Part shown: in pieces, positions 10,508 through 22,535 of the stretch
How positions within the stretch are numbered: the first letter of the stretch is position 1
How the letters are laid out: each line of letters starts with the position of its first letter
DNA from: Humulus lupulus
Lineage: Eukaryota > Streptophyta > Magnoliopsida > Rosales > Cannabaceae
Direction of reading: 5' to 3'
Length of the DNA: 64,000 bases
Assembly (NCBI RefSeq): GCF_963169125.1
Contig: NC_084802.1
Coordinates: forward strand, 38,524,607-38,588,606
Translations under genes and position numbers: made by a program
Notes under the pieces: model-generated
What the model saw: only the letters and a program-made list of their open reading frames with translations
Databases searched by the model: none
What the model was told of the DNA's origin: nothing

Positions 10508-11778
10508 TGATAACTCTTGAATAAAGAGTTATTTCTTGTGCTTTTGAGCTTATAAATGTGGAAAAATCAAGAGTGATGTTAGTTTAATATTAACAATTGT
10601 AGCTAGATTTTGTGTTTTTATGATTTTAGTTAGTTTAACTGTTTGTGTAGTTTTTTAAGAGCAAATGGGTTGAAAACAATATTTTCATGGATAGATTTTT
10701 TGTATAAAGAATGAAACTAGAATTGTGAAATTATCTAAGCTAAAATTTGATGTTGAAATATCAGGTTTATGGTAGCAAATAAGATTTTGCTGAAGCATTT
10801 TCATCAGGCTTCATATGGATTTTATGCATGACAAGGAAGTTTGCTTGGAAATTCATTAAGTGAGTTGGAATAGTGGTTGAGGTGGCAAGTACATGGGGCA
10901 TTAGTCAATTTGGAACCAATTTTGAGAGAGGAAAAGGAAAGGAAACTCACTTGTGAAAGGAAAGAGGGGCAATTTTGTACTTAGACTACTAAATTTGGTA
11001 ACCTACAGGTACAAAGGAATGAGAGAAGGACATTCATCATTAATTTGATTTTCTCTCTTCTCTTGTTTCTATATTTTATCTTGTATTTTCTACTTTATTC
11101 TCTACTTTGATACTCATGGGAAAAATTGAAATTGGATTTATGCTCTTTAAATTAGCCATGAACTAGTCTTTTGTGGCTTGAATTATTGATGAATCCTATG
11201 TCATAGTGTAGTAATTTATTGTACTTTATATTAGTAAAATCTCTCTTGTTCATTCAAGTATGCTCTATGTTAATTTCTCGTTGTTGTTTGGCCATCAATG
11301 ACAAGATGATTAGTTATGTTTGATGTTGGAAGGGTTAAATATAATGTAAAGAGCTTGGATGATACAAATTCACAATCTTTGTTAAGTTATGTTAGTAAAT
11401 AACATAGAGATGTGTTATTTTCCTTGTGTAACTTTTGAGAAAATAACCTTGAAATTGTGTTCTTAAATTTGATTTTACATAGGAATATGCTTAATCAGGT
11501 GAAAGAATTAATATCATAGAATTTGGCAAAGCTCTATGAGCTTTTATTGAATTCTTGTTAACTTGAGAGTTTTTCTAAAATACTAGTGTCGCAATCTGTA
11601 CAATATAATTGACATAGGATGATTTAATAATTCAAGTCCATTTTACAATCAAATTTTTATTTCTAATTAGTTTGTTTAGTTCAGTTTTATTTTCAGTATT
11701 TTCTTCTTTTTAATATTTAGTTTATCTTACAAACAACCAGATTAATTGTTAATGTCTTTAAGTTGTTTAGTAATTGTT
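10508..11778 (+). repeat. 3' LTR of element X, cut off by E2
   Basis: The sequence begins TGATAACTCTTG immediately after a polypurine tract (TTTGGGGGTG), the usual start of long plant Ty3/gypsy LTRs of the Tat/Athila side. No CA terminus is reached before element E2 begins at 11779. The far flank of E2 (22536) does not continue this sequence, so the missing end was lost. The LTR identity is inferred from position and start motif. Confidence 0.55.
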
Positions 11779-12763
11779 TGTAATGCCCCGAATAATTCTA
11801 TGTCCTCGGACCATTAAAACTACTAAGTCATATACTATTTTGGTACACATACATAAAATAATAGAACTTTATTAAAAAAAATCAAAATACGGGATCCCAT
11901 TGTTATTACATAAATCATAAGGAAAACAAAACCTTAATTAATTTGTTTAAATACTATATGCGGAAAAATAAATACATAAATTAAAAAGACTCAAAAATAA
12001 AAACTTCATCCTCGATCTTTTCCAGCAATCCATTCAATCAGCCCTCTCCCAATACACATGCCAAAACTACCAAGAATCTGTCCCACTATCCAAGCTTATT
12101 TTCCTGCACCATCTAAAATAAAAGGAATGAGCCTAATGCCTAACAAGGAAAAATCTACTAAAACATACTATAAAACATAAGACTAAAAACATATATCATA
12201 AAAACATATGACGTAAAAACATATATCATATAAACATAGGACTACAATATTAATAGACATTAACTCATTACCGTAGTATGTGATAAAACCATTTAGGTCC
12301 TCTGTCTACTAATCGAGGTAGGTTAGATCACAAAATAGTATATGATAAACCATCTAGGTCCTCTGTCTACTAATCGAGGTAGGTTTAATCATAACTCTAA
12401 TCTATGATAAAGATAAAAATCTTGGGATTCATTTGCTATCTAAGCAACTATATTTCCCAAGTGACTACAACATAAACATATACATACATATATACATAAA
12501 CATAACATAGCATATAAACATATCATAACACATACAATCTAACCTATATTCCTTACCGAAAACCGAGATATTGGAGACAAGAGCGGGATTGGAAAACTAA
12601 AGTAAGAATCATAAGTTTCTAAAGAAATGGAGATGAAAAGGAGATCTAAACCATCAAGATAGAAACTTACTGAAAAACCTTAAGTTTCAAGAAACTTAAA
12701 CACCTAACCAAAAGCCATAATAACAAGTTAGGATCTGCTACTGCTACTGCTACTGCTACTACT
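11779..12763 (-). repeat. 3' LTR of E2, U3 mostly deleted
   Basis: The outer end TGTAATGCCCCG (sense: end of the LTR) is present. The sense start TGTAGAG and about the first kilobase are missing. A (CTGCTA)n run at 12735-12763 joins the LTR body directly to the polypurine tract. The LTR retains one hairpin unit at 12433-12447. With U3 gone this LTR has no TATA box. Confidence 0.85.
12735..12763. repeat. (CTGCTA)n microsatellite at a deletion junction
   Basis: About four and a half CTGCTA units lie where the LTR start should be. Intact LTRs have an AGTAGTAGTAATAG run about 35-60 bp from their start, so the microsatellite probably expanded from that run when the U3 was deleted. Confidence 0.75.
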
Positions 12764-12776
12764 ATTCTCCCCCACT
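12764..12776 (-). other. Polypurine tract of E2
   Basis: The sense sequence AGTGGGGGAGAAT sits 24 nt after the pol stop and next to the 3' LTR remnant. It matches AGTAGGGGAGAAT in E3 and E5. Confidence 0.8.
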
Positions 12777-12799
12777 TAAAAGAATTTCGTCCCCGAAAT

Positions 12800-14457
12800 T
12801 TACTTACCAAACAATTCCGGACACCATGCTCGAATTTCTTCCTCCAATTCCCATGTTGCTTCCCGTTCTGTACTATTACTCCATAAGACCTTAACAATCA
12901 GAATACTCTTAGACCATAATTCCTTTATCCCCTTCTCTAGGATACTAACTAGTCATTCCACGTAACTCAGGTCTTTCTGAAGTGCTAACGTATCATACTT
13001 GAGAATGTGAGATGGGTCTAACACATATCTACGCACCATCGAGATGTGAAACACATTGTCGCTATCTGCTAGAGCTGGCGGTAGGGCTAATCTATATGCT
13101 ACTAGTCCCACCTTGTCCAATATCTCAAAAGGACCTATAAACTGAGGACTAAGTTTCCCTTTCCTCCCAAACCGATTCACTCCTTTCATAGGAGATATTC
13201 TTAAAACGACTTGATCTCCGACTTTGAATTCTACATCTCGATGCTTGGCATCTGCATAACTCTTTTGCTGACTCTGAGCAGCGAGCATACACTTTCTAAT
13301 CTGCTCGACTGCATCTTGAGCCTTTCTAACAGCTTCAGATCCAAGAAGTTGTCTTTCTCCTACCTCATCCCAATATAACGGCGATCAACACTTCCTTCCA
13401 TAAAGTAACTCAAAGGGTGCCATACCGATCGTTGCCTCGTAACTATTATTGTAGGAGAACTCTATAAGTGGCAAATACTTACTCCACAATCCATTGAAGA
13501 CTATTACACAAGCATGCAACATATCTTTTAACATCTGTATGGTACACTCGGACTGGCCATAGGTCTGAGGATCAAATGTCATACTGAGGCTTAGCATGGT
13601 ACCCATGGTTTGCTGCAAGCTTCCCCAAAATCTCGATGTAAACACCAATCCTCTATCGAATACTATGGTCTTAGGGATTCCATGCAGTTGTACTATTTCT
13701 TGAACATAAATGTCTGTGCCTGGTCAGCAGTGTACGTAGTCTTGACTGGTAGGAAGTGAGCTGACTTGGAGAGTCTATGTATCACAACCCAAGCCGAGTC
13801 GTGTTGATTATTTGTTCATGGTAATCCTGTCACGAAGTCCATGGCTATGTATTTCCACCTCCATTCAAGAATACTGAGCAGTTGAAATAAGCTTTCAGGT
13901 CGCTGATGTTTCGCCTTCACTTGCTGGCATACTAGGCATTTGGATGAATATTCTACAACGTCTTTCTTCATTCCCCGCCACCAATATAGTACCTTAAGGT
14001 CGTGAGTCATCTTGGTAGACCCCGGGTAAACTGAGTATGGGGTAGTGTGTGCCTTTCCAAAATATTCATCTTAATTCCATAATCATTCGGCATGCATACC
14101 CAACCCTTATATCTCGAGAACCCCTGTCCTGATATGGAGAAATCTGTAGTCTTCCCTTCTTTGACTGCAGCCATATGCGATACTAATTTGTCATAATGAC
14201 CTTGCCTGATCTGTATATCTTCTAGTAAACTCGACTGAATGGAAAAGTTAGCTACTTGACCAGTGACTATTTCTATCCCAGCATTAATCAGCTCTTGCTG
14301 GAGTGGCTTTTCTATTCCGGATAATGATGCCAGTTCTGTAACTCTTTCACCTTAATGCATCTGTAACTATATTCACTTTTCCTGGGTGGTATAGGATTTC
14401 GCAGTCATAATCATTTACTTTTTCTAACTACCTGCGCTGCCTCATGTAGAGTTCTTT
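12800..14457 (-). pseudogene. E2 integrase and chromodomain relic
   Basis: Sense order: the end of RNase H ([14 protein letters not shown]), the integrase HHCC zinc finger with CLVCQQVKA at about 13935, and the catalytic core. The first Asp is in AMDFVTGLP at about 13840. The second lies in DRG at about 13650, where the usual SDRG is FDRG. Glu lies in QSECTIQ at about 13545. The GPFEILDKVG block at 13100-13135 and the C-terminal tail with a WELEE-type chromodomain end lead to TAA at 12800. Frames are broken repeatedly (open pieces 13816-14010, 13385-13648, 12953-13288). The upstream border is a deletion junction near 14458 where FLGH of reverse transcriptase meets the RNase H end. Nonfunctional. 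Confidence 0.88.
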
Positions 14458-15655
14458 GGCCGAGGAACGTTACTTGTGAAAGCCAAAATTTACACTTCTT
14501 GAACTTGGCGTTAAGTTGATGCTCTTTCAGTTGCAACATGGTCATTGTTAAATGTTCCTCGTGCTCAACTCAGTCCTTTGAGTACACCAAAATATCGTGG
14601 ATGAACACTACGATGAATTTGTCCAAGTAATCCTTGAAGACCCGATTCATTAAATCCATAAATGCGGCTGGAGCGTTGGTAAGACCCAAAAGACATAATT
14701 AGAAACTCGTAATGTCCATATTGAGTTATAAAAGCTGTCTTGGGAATATCCTCTTCCCGTACCGTAACCTGGTGATACCCGAACCATAGATCAATCTTTG
14801 AAAACACGGTCGCTCCTCGGAGTTGATCAAATAAGTCGTCGATCCAGAGTAGCAGGTATTTATTGTTAATTGTCACCTTATTCAGCTCGCGGTAATCTAT
14901 ACACATCCGCATGCTTCCATCCTTCTTCTTCACAAATAGAACCGGTGCTCCCCATGGCGAATGGCTCGGTCTAATGATGCCTAAGTCTAATAGTTCCTGT
15001 AGCTGTTTCTTTAACTCCTTGAGTTCGGTAGATGCCATCCGGTATGTTTCCTTCGAGATAGGCTCGGTCCCTGGTACTAGTTCGATTGTAAAGTCAATTT
15101 CCCGAGTCAGCAGAAACCCTGGTAACTCATCAGGAAATACTTCTGGGAATTCTTTTATAATGCAGACGTCTCCCACCATTAGTGGTGTTTCCTTTACCAC
15201 ATTCGTGATGCTGGATAAGAATGCGTGATATCCTTTCTCAATCATCCTCTAAGCTTTGAGAGATGAAATAAGCGGTGTCTGTAGTCCTGAAATCTTTCCC
15301 ATAAAACATAGTCTTTGACCGTTAGCAGTTTCGAACATCACTTTCTAGCGTCTACAGTCAATGGTTGCACCATGCCTTGCTAGCTAATCCATGCCCAGTA
15401 ACATGTCAAAGTCTTTGATCTCTAGCTTTATCAGCTCTCCTTCTAGTTCTACGTCCTCAATTTTGATCGGTACGCCTCGTTCTATCCGTGATGGTAGGAC
15501 TACTTTGCCCGAAGGAAATTCTGTCACAAACCTAGTTCTAAATCTTTCACAAGGTTTGTCTAATTTTTCTATCATTCCTAACGAGATATACGAGTGTGTT
15601 ACTCTTGAATCAAATAATACTTAACATATATTATCGAAGATAGGAATCTGACCTG
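14458..15655 (-). pseudogene. E2 protease and reverse transcriptase relic, RNase H deleted
   Basis: The protease active site at 15598-15612 reads D-S-R instead of D-S-G. The reverse transcriptase has [20 protein letters not shown] at about 14920-14990 and [11 protein letters not shown] at about 14770. The catalytic FIDD motif near 14590-14600 has become FIHD, and it lies in a shifted frame. About 520 bp present in E3 between FLGH and MRQRRW is missing at about 14458, removing the thumb/connection and RNase H. A 226-codon open piece remains at 14565-15245. It cannot encode an active enzyme. Confidence 0.88.
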
Positions 15656-16928
15656 TGACCACTTTATTACTAGCTTCAGCTTCTCCCTAGGTCAACGCAA
15701 AGACTCTGGCAGGAACCATCTTGTTGTCCCTTTTTTCTTCTTGCTTGAGCTGTGGACATTCCCTCTTCCGATGACCTTCCTGGCCACAATTGTAACATCC
15801 ACTGGTGTTTGTACGACTCTCACCAGGATGTTTCTTTTGACATTTAGAGCACTACGGGTATTCTACATAACCTAGCCTATTGCCTCCATTGTTTGTCCGT
15901 GCTCTTTTATCATTGTCGAACTGCTTATTACCAGGATGCCTTCTCTTATTTCCATTATTGGTTCTATGGTGATGGTTGTTGTCGTGGTTCCGACCGTTCT
16001 GAGGTTGATTCTGCTGCTTTGGTTCAGGCTTACTAGCCTCCTCTTTACTAACATTCCCCTTAAGCTTTTCCACTTCTATAGCCATTTCTAGAGCGTCGGT
16101 GTAAGTAATGGTTCCAAGATTTGCTAGTTTGACTCCTAGCTCAATTTTTGGTTTGAGTCCCCTAACGAACTTGATGACTCTCAGGAAATCAGTTGGGACA
16201 AACTCTGGTGCAAACTTGGCTAGTCAGTCGAATTGTCGTGCATACTCTGCTACCATTAAGTTGCCCTGCTTCAGACTGGTGAATTCTTTTACCCTTGTAG
16301 AGATGACTGCTAAGTTGTAGTACTTCTTGTGAAAGAGCTCCACAAATCTAGTCCATGTCATGGTGGCAACATCATTAGTTTACTGTACTAAATCCCACCA
16401 GATTCTAGCATCCTTCTTTAGAAGAGACGAAATGCAGGATATGTGATCCGCGTTGCCAAGATTCATGTGTGCTAGGATTGGCTCTATATTCCTGAGCCAT
16501 TCTTTTGCCTCGAAGGGGTCGGTTGTCCCTTCAAAGTTCAGAGCGTGTTGCTTATAAAACTGCTCGTAGACTGGCTCCATGTACTGAGTTGGGTAGGGCG
16601 CATAGTTCGCCATTGTCCATCCCCCATAAAGACCTATTTGCTGGCATGCTTGAACCACTGGCTAAGGCTGTGGTTGCGGCTGAGGTTGGGGCTCAATCTG
16701 AGTCTGTGGCTGAGTCTGTGCCTTTTTTCATTGTTGCTGCAGCAATTCTTCCACTTGTTGCCGTAGTCGGACAATCTCAGCGATGTTGTCAACTGGAGGT
16801 GGTGCACTTTTATTAGCAGCAGCATTGGTATCACGTGTTCCTCTTCTGCAAACTGGAGGGGCTTCGTTAGTCTCATGGGCGGCGTTGGAGGGATTGCCGG
16901 ATGTGCGTGCAGACCTTATGAGTAACAT
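15656..16928 (-). pseudogene. E2 gag relic with intact CCHC knuckle
   Basis: Sense start ATG at 16928, positioned by E4 and E5, which share the following RSARTxGN block. The order is: Ala/Pro/Arg-rich N-terminus, LRQQVEELLQQ coiled-coil piece, Gln/Pro stretch, capsid core (NFEGTTDPFEAKEWLRNIEPI at about 16480-16540; ELFHKKYYNLAV at about 16310-16345), a His/Asn-rich linker, and the CCHC knuckle at 15756-15797 (CYNCGQEGH then EC). At least five in-frame stops (for example at about 16730, 16660, 16380 and 16220) lie mostly at former CAG, CAA or CGA codons. Gag would form the virus-like particle and bind RNA; here it is dead. Confidence 0.9.
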
Positions 16929-16938
16929 TTTCAGCAGA

Positions 16939-16969
16939 GTTCTAACAGTCGAGAAAAACATGTTAGAAC
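16939..16969 (-). other. Gag-proximal hairpin H2 (E2)
   Basis: A 9-bp perfect inverted repeat, GTTCTAACA with TGTTAGAAC, lies 11 nt upstream of the gag ATG. It is kept in E3 and E5, and in E4 with one G-U pair and one mismatch. Confidence 0.75.
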
Positions 16970-17190
16970 TTACCCTAATAGGCTCTAAGGCAAAACTTAA
17001 TCTAAGCAAACATAACTCAGACCTATTGGTTATGATTTCTTATGAAGAATTATGTAAGCTTTCTTTATAATTAGGGTGTGTTTCTATACTTAGAAAATTA
17101 TTCATCTTTATTATTTTCTAAGTCTGTTTCTTATCATCCTATATGACTTAATTCTCAGGCTCGAAACTCGTCGTTGTTCCAAAGTTAACC

Positions 17191-17255
17191 ATATTCAGGG
17201 AGGGCTGGGATCAGTAAAATCGTTCCCACTACTATGGCCCCCTAACTCTCAATAT
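17191..17255 (-). other. Leader hairpin H1 (E2)
   Basis: Outer arms at 17191-17198 and 17248-17255 (sense ATATTGAG with CTGAATAT, one mismatch) enclose inner arms TGGGA and TCCCA (17224-17228, 17206-17210). The surrounding 100 bp is far better conserved between E2, E3, E4 and E5 than the LTRs are. Confidence 0.65.
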
Positions 17256-17466
17256 AGAACCCAGTCCATTGATTTGTATCCACCCTCACCAAACTTGGTC
17301 ATTATTTTTTTATTTAAATTTATTATGATTGTAAATAAAATCAAACTCATCCATGTCATTCAAAAATAACAACAATATTCATTTGAAAAAAGGTTTTCAC
17401 TAAGTACAATCATAAATGCAAAAATAATAAATAAATAAAGTAATAACTAACATAACTAGGGTGAAT

Positions 17467-17933
17467 CTAAAAATCAGGATCTTCCACATCTGACCCTTCA
17501 TCTAGCATATCATCATCTATTTCTTCATATTCCTCACTATCTTGAGCCTCAAAATTTCCTCGGGGAAGATTCATAAAGATTCTATGCTTTTGCTCATTAG
17601 TGAATTGAAATTCCAACTTAGAGGTGAACCTAAGTATGAGAAAATAATATCTCATGGCTACCGGTAATTCATCATCATCATCTATAGTCTCCCATATTTT
17701 TCTAATGTTGAAATTATAGAAGGAAAATCTTTAAAAAGCCTAATTACTAAGACATATTGCTCTGTATCTCTCATCATAATTTGCTTAGTAGTCTGAAGAT
17801 GAACTATCTTCTTGTGTAATATGATTAATCTCTGAGTAATTCTTTCTAACACTCCTATTGTATTCCTTGTCTCTCTAATCGTTTTCAATGCCTTAATGGC
17901 TTCGATATCTTGATAGGTCAAGGCTCCATCCAT
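17467..17933 (-). pseudogene. Extra leader ORF of E2, one-base deletion
   Basis: This is the E2 version of the 155-codon ORF that lies between primer site and gag. The span is 467 nt against 468 nt in E3 and E5. A single missing base near 17697 splits it into an N-terminal piece (17682-17933) and a C-terminal piece (17467-17655). Conserved blocks are IKALKTIRE, RNTIGVLERIT, KQIMMR, TEQYVLVIRLF, FQFTNEQKHRIF and the acidic tail ending GSDVEDPDF. Only this one lesion is visible even though gag and pol around it are full of stops. Function unknown; see the intact E3 and E5 copies. Confidence 0.85.
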
Positions 17934-18083
17934 TCTTAACTGAAAACATAATGGCTTAAACAGTAGCTAATAACAATAACATAAACATAAACATAACCAT
18001 AATAAACATAAACACTTACATTGGCGGTTAGATTCGGAGCTTGTGCGTGTGTATGAAGGAGAACTTCATGCATATGAAATGTT

Positions 18084-18095
18084 TCTCTGATACCA
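18084..18095 (-). other. Primer binding site of E2
   Basis: The sense TGGTATCAGAG(A) is two bases inside the 5' LTR. It complements the 3' end of initiator-Met tRNA, the primer usual for Tekay and many other plant LTR elements. The last base differs from the consensus C. Confidence 0.8.
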
Positions 18096-18097
18096 AT

Positions 18098-21000
18098 TGT
18101 AATGCCCTGACTATTTCTAAGACCTCGACATACCTACTATTTTGGGAAACATACATAAGAAATAACATAACTTTATTTAATACCCCAAAATAAATATTGT
18201 GCAAAATACAAAGTAAAATATGATATATAAAATATGGTATGGGTACCCATTGTTTAATACATAAAAACTTAAATCAATTGTGTTAAACAAACTAAGTGCG
18301 AAATTTCAAAAGAAACATAATTCAAGACTTAAAAATAATGTCATCCACAATCATTCACGCAGTCCATTCAATCCATTCATCATCAACACACAAGCCAATC
18401 TGCCATGAATCTTTCCGCCTTCCATATTCATTTTTCTGCATCAAGCTAAAAATAAAGGAATGAGCCTAATGCCCAGCAAGGAAAATGTAACGACCCAAAA
18501 TTGCTAATGAGGCTTAAGGGCCTTGATTAGTGCGCCGAGAGGGCATAATTGGTATTTATGTGAATACATGATTTAATGCATGATTATGTGGCATGCATGA
18601 TTATATGATTGTATGGATATGATGGAATGCATGTTTATGAGTATTAAATATGCATGTGGGCCATGTTCTGTTTAGAAGGGCATATTTGTAATTTTGGCCC
18701 GTTGAGGGCATAAAGGTAATTATTTGCGATAAATTGTTGAGACCACATTATTATGTGGATATATTTCCAGTATGTGGCTCAAGGCAATCCTAGCGAACGG
18801 TTTAGCAAATAGTCACGAGGGGGATTTATACCTGGTTCGGGGAAGCCTCAGGGTATTTCTGGGAATTTGGGAAATATAATTGAGATTTTTAGACTTTGGG
18901 GAAAATAATTGGTTTTTAATTAGATGACGAGAGTTAAGTGGTAAATATTAGGGACACTTGAGGAATTAGCGAGAATTGGGAGTAAATGACCAAAATGCCC
19001 TCAGAGTGATTAAAAGACTTGGATTTAATTGGGAGGGAAAAATGGTCTTTTGATGTTTAAAAGGGGATAAGTGATATTCTGCTCATGTAGACTCTAGTGG
19101 AAGTTGTAGAAAGGGGTAGAGGCTGAAAAGGAAAGGAAAGAAAAAGAAGGGAAAAACAAAACACTCACTTACCTCTCTTTCTCTCCCTCACGATCACTTC
19201 CTCTCTCACTCTCCCTTGAGAATTTTTGAAGCTAAGAACTCAGAGGAAGTCTAGGCTAGATTTGGGTTGTTGACCCTTGGAGAAGCTAAGGGATTCAGTT
19301 GGAGTTAACTACCAACTAAGGTAAGGTTTAAAGGTTTTGTCTGAATTTGGATGTTGGATTGAAATTTAAGGACTTGAGCTTGGGGATTTGAGGAATTAAA
19401 GTCTGGAAGGACTAGGGTCGAATCCACTTAATTGAGGTAATAATTTCTGACTTTGAACTTCTGGGTTTCTGGTTTTCTGATGATGTTCTTGAGCTTTTGA
19501 GCTCAAGTTTAGTATATATGTTTGATGATGCTTTTAGTTAGGTTTTTGATGTTGATGGGTTGATTTGGTTGAGTTATAAGGTCAATTTTGAGTTTAGTTG
19601 AAGTTTGGAATGGGTTAGCGGAGCTTTGGCTTAGGAAAGTTCGAGGGAAAAACCCAGAAATTTTGCATGTTCTGCTTGTAGCGCTAGGTGATGGTCGCTA
19701 CAGCGCTAAGAGTGGTTTTTTCGGGGAGTTTTTTTCCGTTTGTAGTGCTGTAGCGACTTTCTTGTGGCGCTGTAGCGCTACCCTACCTCGAGAAATGGGT
19801 TTTTGGTATTTTTCTTAGGGTTTTTTCTTGGGGGCACGGGGGTCGATTCCACCACCCCGTCTGGTGGAATTGGGCTTCACAAGAGGTTGGGATTGGTTCC
19901 AAAGTTGGATTAGGAATTGAATGTTAATGAGGATTCTATTTTACGGTTGTGACTAGGTGTACGCTAGGGCTCGAACAGGATTGTGCTCGAGGGTCATCTC
20001 ATTTAGCCAAAGCGCTCGGAATCAAAGGTAAGAGAACTGCACCCTTTTATGTGGATATATTCGGACTAAGAGTTCCCTATACATATAAGCAATATTGTAT
20101 GATGGTATTATGCCATGTGAGTATGAAATAAATGGCCTAAGAGTGCTGGAATTAATATTGGCACACAAGGACGCGGCTCGGCCACTAGTAGCTAAGGTTA
20201 ATTAAATAATCAATGAACTTGGCCTAAGAGAGCCAGAGTCAGTGGACTAAACACTGGCCTTGGCCTAAGTGAGCCGAAGACAGTGACTTAAACATAGGGT
20301 GCGGCCTAAGGGCGTCGACCCTAGTTATTGAATGATATGTTTATTGTGTTAATCTAATGATTGTGACATGTTAATTACTTGGTTAAGAGACTGTTGATTT
20401 GTCAATTACTATCACTAATTATTTGAATGTTGTGGACTTCTGAATATCTGATTATGCTTTGTGAATTATTTGGTTATCAATATTGATTATGCTATGTGTT
20501 ATGGTTTTCTTGCTGGGCCTCAGCTCACAGATGCTACGTGGTGCAGGTTAAGGCAAGGGTAAGAGGGATCAACCATGGGTTAGAGAGCTCTGGGGGTGAG
20601 GTGTACATTGTCAGCTGCTCGGCCGCCACGGTCAAGGGTTTGTATAGGGACGGAGACTTAAAATGTGTATTTTGCAATTAGAGTGGCCTTGTTGATTTGT
20701 AACTTTTGGGAATCTTTTAAATATGTTCTTTAAACCTGATTTTTGGGATCTTAAGTACTAAATGTTTATTTCAATGAAAATTATCCGTTTATGATCAAAA
20801 AAATTTAAACCTAACGTGTTTACGACTTTAGGATCACATTTTCATTTAAATGACTTGATTAGCAAGTCCTGCACTACTTTAAACTCACAATGTAACAGTC
20901 TTGGTTATCCAGTGCATTACAGAAAATCTACTAAAAACATATATCATAAATCATAAACATAAGACTATATCATAAACATATCTATAAAACATATGACTAT

Positions 21001-22535
21001 AAAAACATATAACATATATTGGACTACAATATTAATGGCCATTAACTCATTAACATGTGATAAAACCATCTAGGTCCTCTGTCTACTAATCGAGGTAGGG
21101 TAAATCATAACTCTAAACCATGAAAATGATTAAAATTCTTGGGGCTTGCTATCTAAGCAAGTCATATGCCCAAGCGGCTACAAAACATATTCTTGGGGCT
21201 TGCTATCTAAGCAAGTCATCTGCCCAAGGACTATAGCATAATTATACATATGCATATCATAGCATAAAACATATAATAACATAAGCATATAAACACATAT
21301 AATCTTTCCTATTTTCCTTACCGAAAACTGGGATATGGAGACAAGAACAGGATTTGGAACACTCCTAAAACCAATAGTAGGAATGGTGAGTTTCTAAAGA
21401 AAATAGATGAAAAGAAAACTAAACCATCCGAGTAGAAACTTACCGAAAAGAACCTTAAGTTCCAAGAACTTAAACACCTAATCAAGAATCATAAACAAGA
21501 GTTAGGATCTGAAAGAAAATAAAAGAAAACTAAAGAACCATGAAGATTTGAACTTAAGGATAAGAATACCTTGAATGATCTTATGAATTGATCTAAACCT
21601 CGATACCTAAATCTCACTATATCTCACTTCCCAAGTGTTTATAAAAGCTTAGAATGATAAAGCTTTTAACCCAAAAACCCAATTGTTTCTCTCTATAGTA
21701 ACCTTAGCAACTTGGAGGCTCTGAACATTGCTTGAATAATGAAGACAATGGCTGAGTACTAGGTCCTATGTATAGAGTTCAAGGAGTGAAACTAACCCCT
21801 TTTAATTTGAATAAATAAATGAATATAAAATGAAAAAGATTTGAATTTTCGTACAACAGACGCCCAGAACTTCGTCAAAATCGTTCAAAGGCAGGTCAAA
21901 GTGGTTAAAGCTATTTTAAAATTTAAAAATCCTCAAGATTCAAAAATGATGCACCAGGGGCGATATATCGCCTACTCTAGGCAATATATCACCTAGACCA
22001 TTTTCCCGAGCCCTGTTTGTTCATTCGTGCGAAGTCAACGTATTTTCCGTAACTTCCTTAGGTGATATATCGGCACCTATAGCTGCGATATATTGACATA
22101 CGTTGATATATCAAACAAGTATTTCTACTTTTTCAACATATTTTAAATTGATAAAAACAACTTTGAATAAGTCTAAACGTGATCCTAACAGTTTCTAGAA
22201 GGTTCTAGAGCTTCTAGATCTTTCTTTTATTTAAAGAACTCATCAAAAAATACATAAATCCTTAATAAACATGATTATGACAAGTGTCATGCTCTTATGA
22301 ATTCTATCTAAACCTTAGGTTATAATAAATGATATTTCTAAGACCAGCAATATTAATCAAACCTTATGTTATAATTAATATTTCTAAACTATAGGTTAAA
22401 CTTATAAAATCCATAATTGTTGCTCTGAGTTTCCAACTAAGTCCCGGCTTGAACCAAAATGCACGGCAGCTAACATACTACAAACTATGCTAACTACTAC
22501 TACTATCTAGCTAAGTAAAATTTTGGGACACTACA
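18098..22535 (-). repeat. 5' LTR of E2, interrupted by solo LTR B2
   Basis: The outer bounds are TGTAATGCCCTG at 18098 and CACTACA at 22535 (sense TGTAGTGTCC). Without B2 and one target copy it is about 2.0 kb. It contains GGCGATATATCGCC at 21959-21972, a decayed TATA box CTATACATAG (21766-21775), and two hairpin units at 21145-21161 and 21199-21215. Confidence 0.88.
18486..20921 (+). mobile_element. Family-B solo LTR (B2)
   Basis: The LTR starts TGTAACGACCC at 18486 and ends TGCATTACA at 20921 (2436 bp). Perfect GAAAA duplications flank it (18481-18485, 20922-20926). It is the uninterrupted reference for B1. It carries the AGCGCT palindrome cluster at 19678-19783, a GTAAG donor-like site at 20038 and a TGCAG acceptor-like site ending at 20546. 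No internal region is attached. Confidence 0.93.

Larger units (their letters stand above)
11779..22535 (-). mobile_element. Tekay element E2, old and rearranged, containing solo LTR B2
   Basis: In sense (minus) order E2 holds: 5' LTR 18098-22535 (with B2 inside), primer site 18084-18095, leader ORF relic, hairpins, gag, protease, reverse transcriptase, integrase, chromodomain, polypurine tract and a truncated 3' LTR 11779-12763. The two LTRs are strongly diverged by eye, and the flanks (TTGTT at 11774-11778, GTTTA at 22536-22540) do not match. Flanking families also differ: element X LTR on the left, family C on the right. E2 is therefore either very old or a product of recombination between two elements. 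It lacks RNase H entirely. Confidence 0.85.

Noticed and set aside
14911..15228. Plus-strand frames opposite pol (also 16505-16816, 30149-30373, 57595-57924, 57952-58347)
   Set aside because: Antisense shadows of conserved pol and gag sequence; they recur only because the sense strand is conserved.
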